Assembly (NCBI GenBank): GCA_016295505.1
Contig: JAEDLC010000020.1
Span: 1 to 24,479, forward strand
DNA: 24,479 nt
Origin: Dorea sp.
GTDB taxonomy: Bacteria; Bacillota_A; Clostridia; Lachnospirales; Lachnospiraceae
Direction: 5' to 3'
In this document: piece after piece, positions 23,894 to 24,479 of the stretch
Position numbering within the stretch: the first letter of the stretch is position 1
Layout of the letters: each line of letters opens with the position of its first letter
Notes under the pieces: generated by a model
Database searches by the model: none
Told to the model about the DNA's origin: nothing
What the model saw: the letters and a program-made list of their open reading frames with translations, nothing else
Translations under genes and position numbers: made by a program

Positions 23894-23963
23894 ATCCATT
23901 CCTCCTGCGTTATTAACATAACTCATCGTTCATCTTATGCAGCCATAAAAAGCCACCTTGCAT

Positions 23964-24005
23964 ATTATACTATATTTTTCTTTTTATGTAAAATGCATTT
24001 TACAT
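23964..24005 (-). promoter_or_regulatory. purA promoter with 20-bp perfect palindrome over the -35
   Basis: TTTACA (23987-23992), a 17-base spacer, then a perfect TATAAT (23964-23969). The palindrome ATGTAAAATGCATTTTACAT (23986-24005) is perfect over 20 bases and contains the whole -35, making it a strong candidate repressor site. I cannot match it to a known regulator. No purine riboswitch was seen in the 63-base leader. Confidence 0.75.
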
Positions 24006-24083
24006 CGTTTCTGTAATATCTTGCAATAAATCACCTGTTTTCGGTCTTTTTTCATCCCCTCTTGGCATATACACATCTCATGG

Positions 24084-24479
24084 CTACATCAGCGGAGCAA
24101 ACAGTTTCAGAACCTGACCCGAGATTTTAGTAAATGCCGTCATATTTTTCACCTCTGTCAGGGTCACCTTATGACTCCTTACAAGAGTCTGCTGGAAATC
24201 TCTTTCCACTCTGTCTACTTCCGAATTATTATAGATGAAAACACCATTTTCAAAATGCAGATACAGACTTCGGTAATCCAGATTGATGCTTCCTACGGTT
24301 GCCGTGTCATCATCTGACACAAATACTTTTGCATGCACGAATCCAGGCGTATATTCATAGATCTGCACACCTCCCTGTATCAGTTCTTTGTAGTATGTCT
24401 TTGCAACTGCAAATGCATACCACTTATCCGGAATATGCGGCATGATTATGATGACCTCTATTCCGCTCTTGGCTGCCCG
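24084..24479 (-). CDS. Cardiolipin synthase, C-terminal part (5' end beyond window)
   Basis: The visible 131 residues start RAAKSGIEVIIIMPHIPDKW and contain the second phospholipase-D HKD motif, HAKVFVSDDDTATVGSINLD (His, Lys, Asp all present), followed by the family's FENGVFIYN and a C-terminal helix ending KLFAPLM. Cardiolipin synthases join two phosphatidylglycerols at the membrane. The frame is open to the window edge, so the N-terminal membrane helices and the first HKD motif are outside. No clear terminator is visible between its stop and the purA promoter (24006-24083). Confidence 0.93.
   Translation of the reverse strand, partial: RAAKSGIEVIIIMPHIPDKWYAFAVAKTYYKELIQGGVQIYEYTPGFVHAKVFVSDDDTATVGSINLDYRSLYLHFENGVFIYNNSEVDRVERDFQQTLVRSHKVTLTEVKNMTAFTKISGQVLKLFAPLM

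Noticed and set aside
23925..23950. A three-codon leader frame (Met-Ala-Ala-stop) after GGTGG in the purA leader
   Set aside because: It is too short to distinguish from chance, and no attenuator structure accompanies it.
1..24479. CRISPR arrays, tRNA or rRNA genes, insertion sequences
   Set aside because: No regularly spaced repeats, cloverleaf-like segments with CCA context, transposase genes or terminal inverted repeats were noticed on reading both strands.

Overview
The window looks like the chromosome of an anaerobic, endospore-forming low-GC Firmicute, most probably a Lachnospiraceae member (Blautia/Dorea/Ruminococcus type). The reasons are AT-rich intergenic DNA with strong SigA-type promoters, GGAGG ribosome binding sites, two T-box leaders, an infC-rpmI-rplT operon with an L20-type leader, a GerA-family spore germination gene, a MetA carrying the acetyl-CoA-type glutamate, and DUF1540 and SEC-C small proteins. 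The genus cannot be fixed from the sequence. Most genes lie on the minus strand; plus-strand genes are the NSS transporter, the LysR regulator and one small membrane protein.

Layout. 1-1112: the 3'-truncated rplT, then rpmI and infC (minus), behind a promoter and an attenuator leader; infC probably starts at AUU. 1203-2730: an NSS sodium symporter (plus) with a strong terminator. 2733-4455: a B3/B4 tRNA-binding-domain gene and a LysR regulator diverging from a mirror-symmetric double promoter. 4517-6844: degV and a MATE exporter. 6873-8316: a GerA/SpoVAF-like germination protein with a possible forespore promoter. 8335-12026: an ABC transporter of the TrpXYZ type (lipoprotein, permease, ATPase) plus dUTPase, behind a T-box whose specifier reads most naturally as UGG (Trp). 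12054-13601: an AGCS amino acid:cation symporter.

13728-15565 is the most accessory-looking part: a tyrosine recombinase lacking several catalytic residues, with its own palindromic operator, followed by a complete YefM-YoeB toxin-antitoxin module with textbook operator palindromes. 15613-17996: metA and an AI-2E/PerM-family membrane protein in one operon. 18044-20739: a double DUF1540 protein and thrS with a Thr T-box; the thrS promoter is embedded in the end of the next gene. 20713-22040: a YdcF-like membrane protein overlapping a SEC-C protein gene. 22009-22410: a small membrane protein with a promoter overlapping that of the SEC-C gene, and a convergent 54-codon gene. 22607-24005: purA with a 20-bp perfect palindrome over its -35. 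24084-24479: the C-terminal part of a cardiolipin synthase.

Common themes are translation and amino acid supply: ribosomal proteins and IF3, ThrRS, a tRNA-responsive amino acid importer, two sodium-coupled amino acid symporters, and methionine synthesis. Several are controlled by RNA leaders. No CRISPR array, tRNA, rRNA or insertion sequence was seen. All motif, promoter and RNA-structure calls were made by eye.
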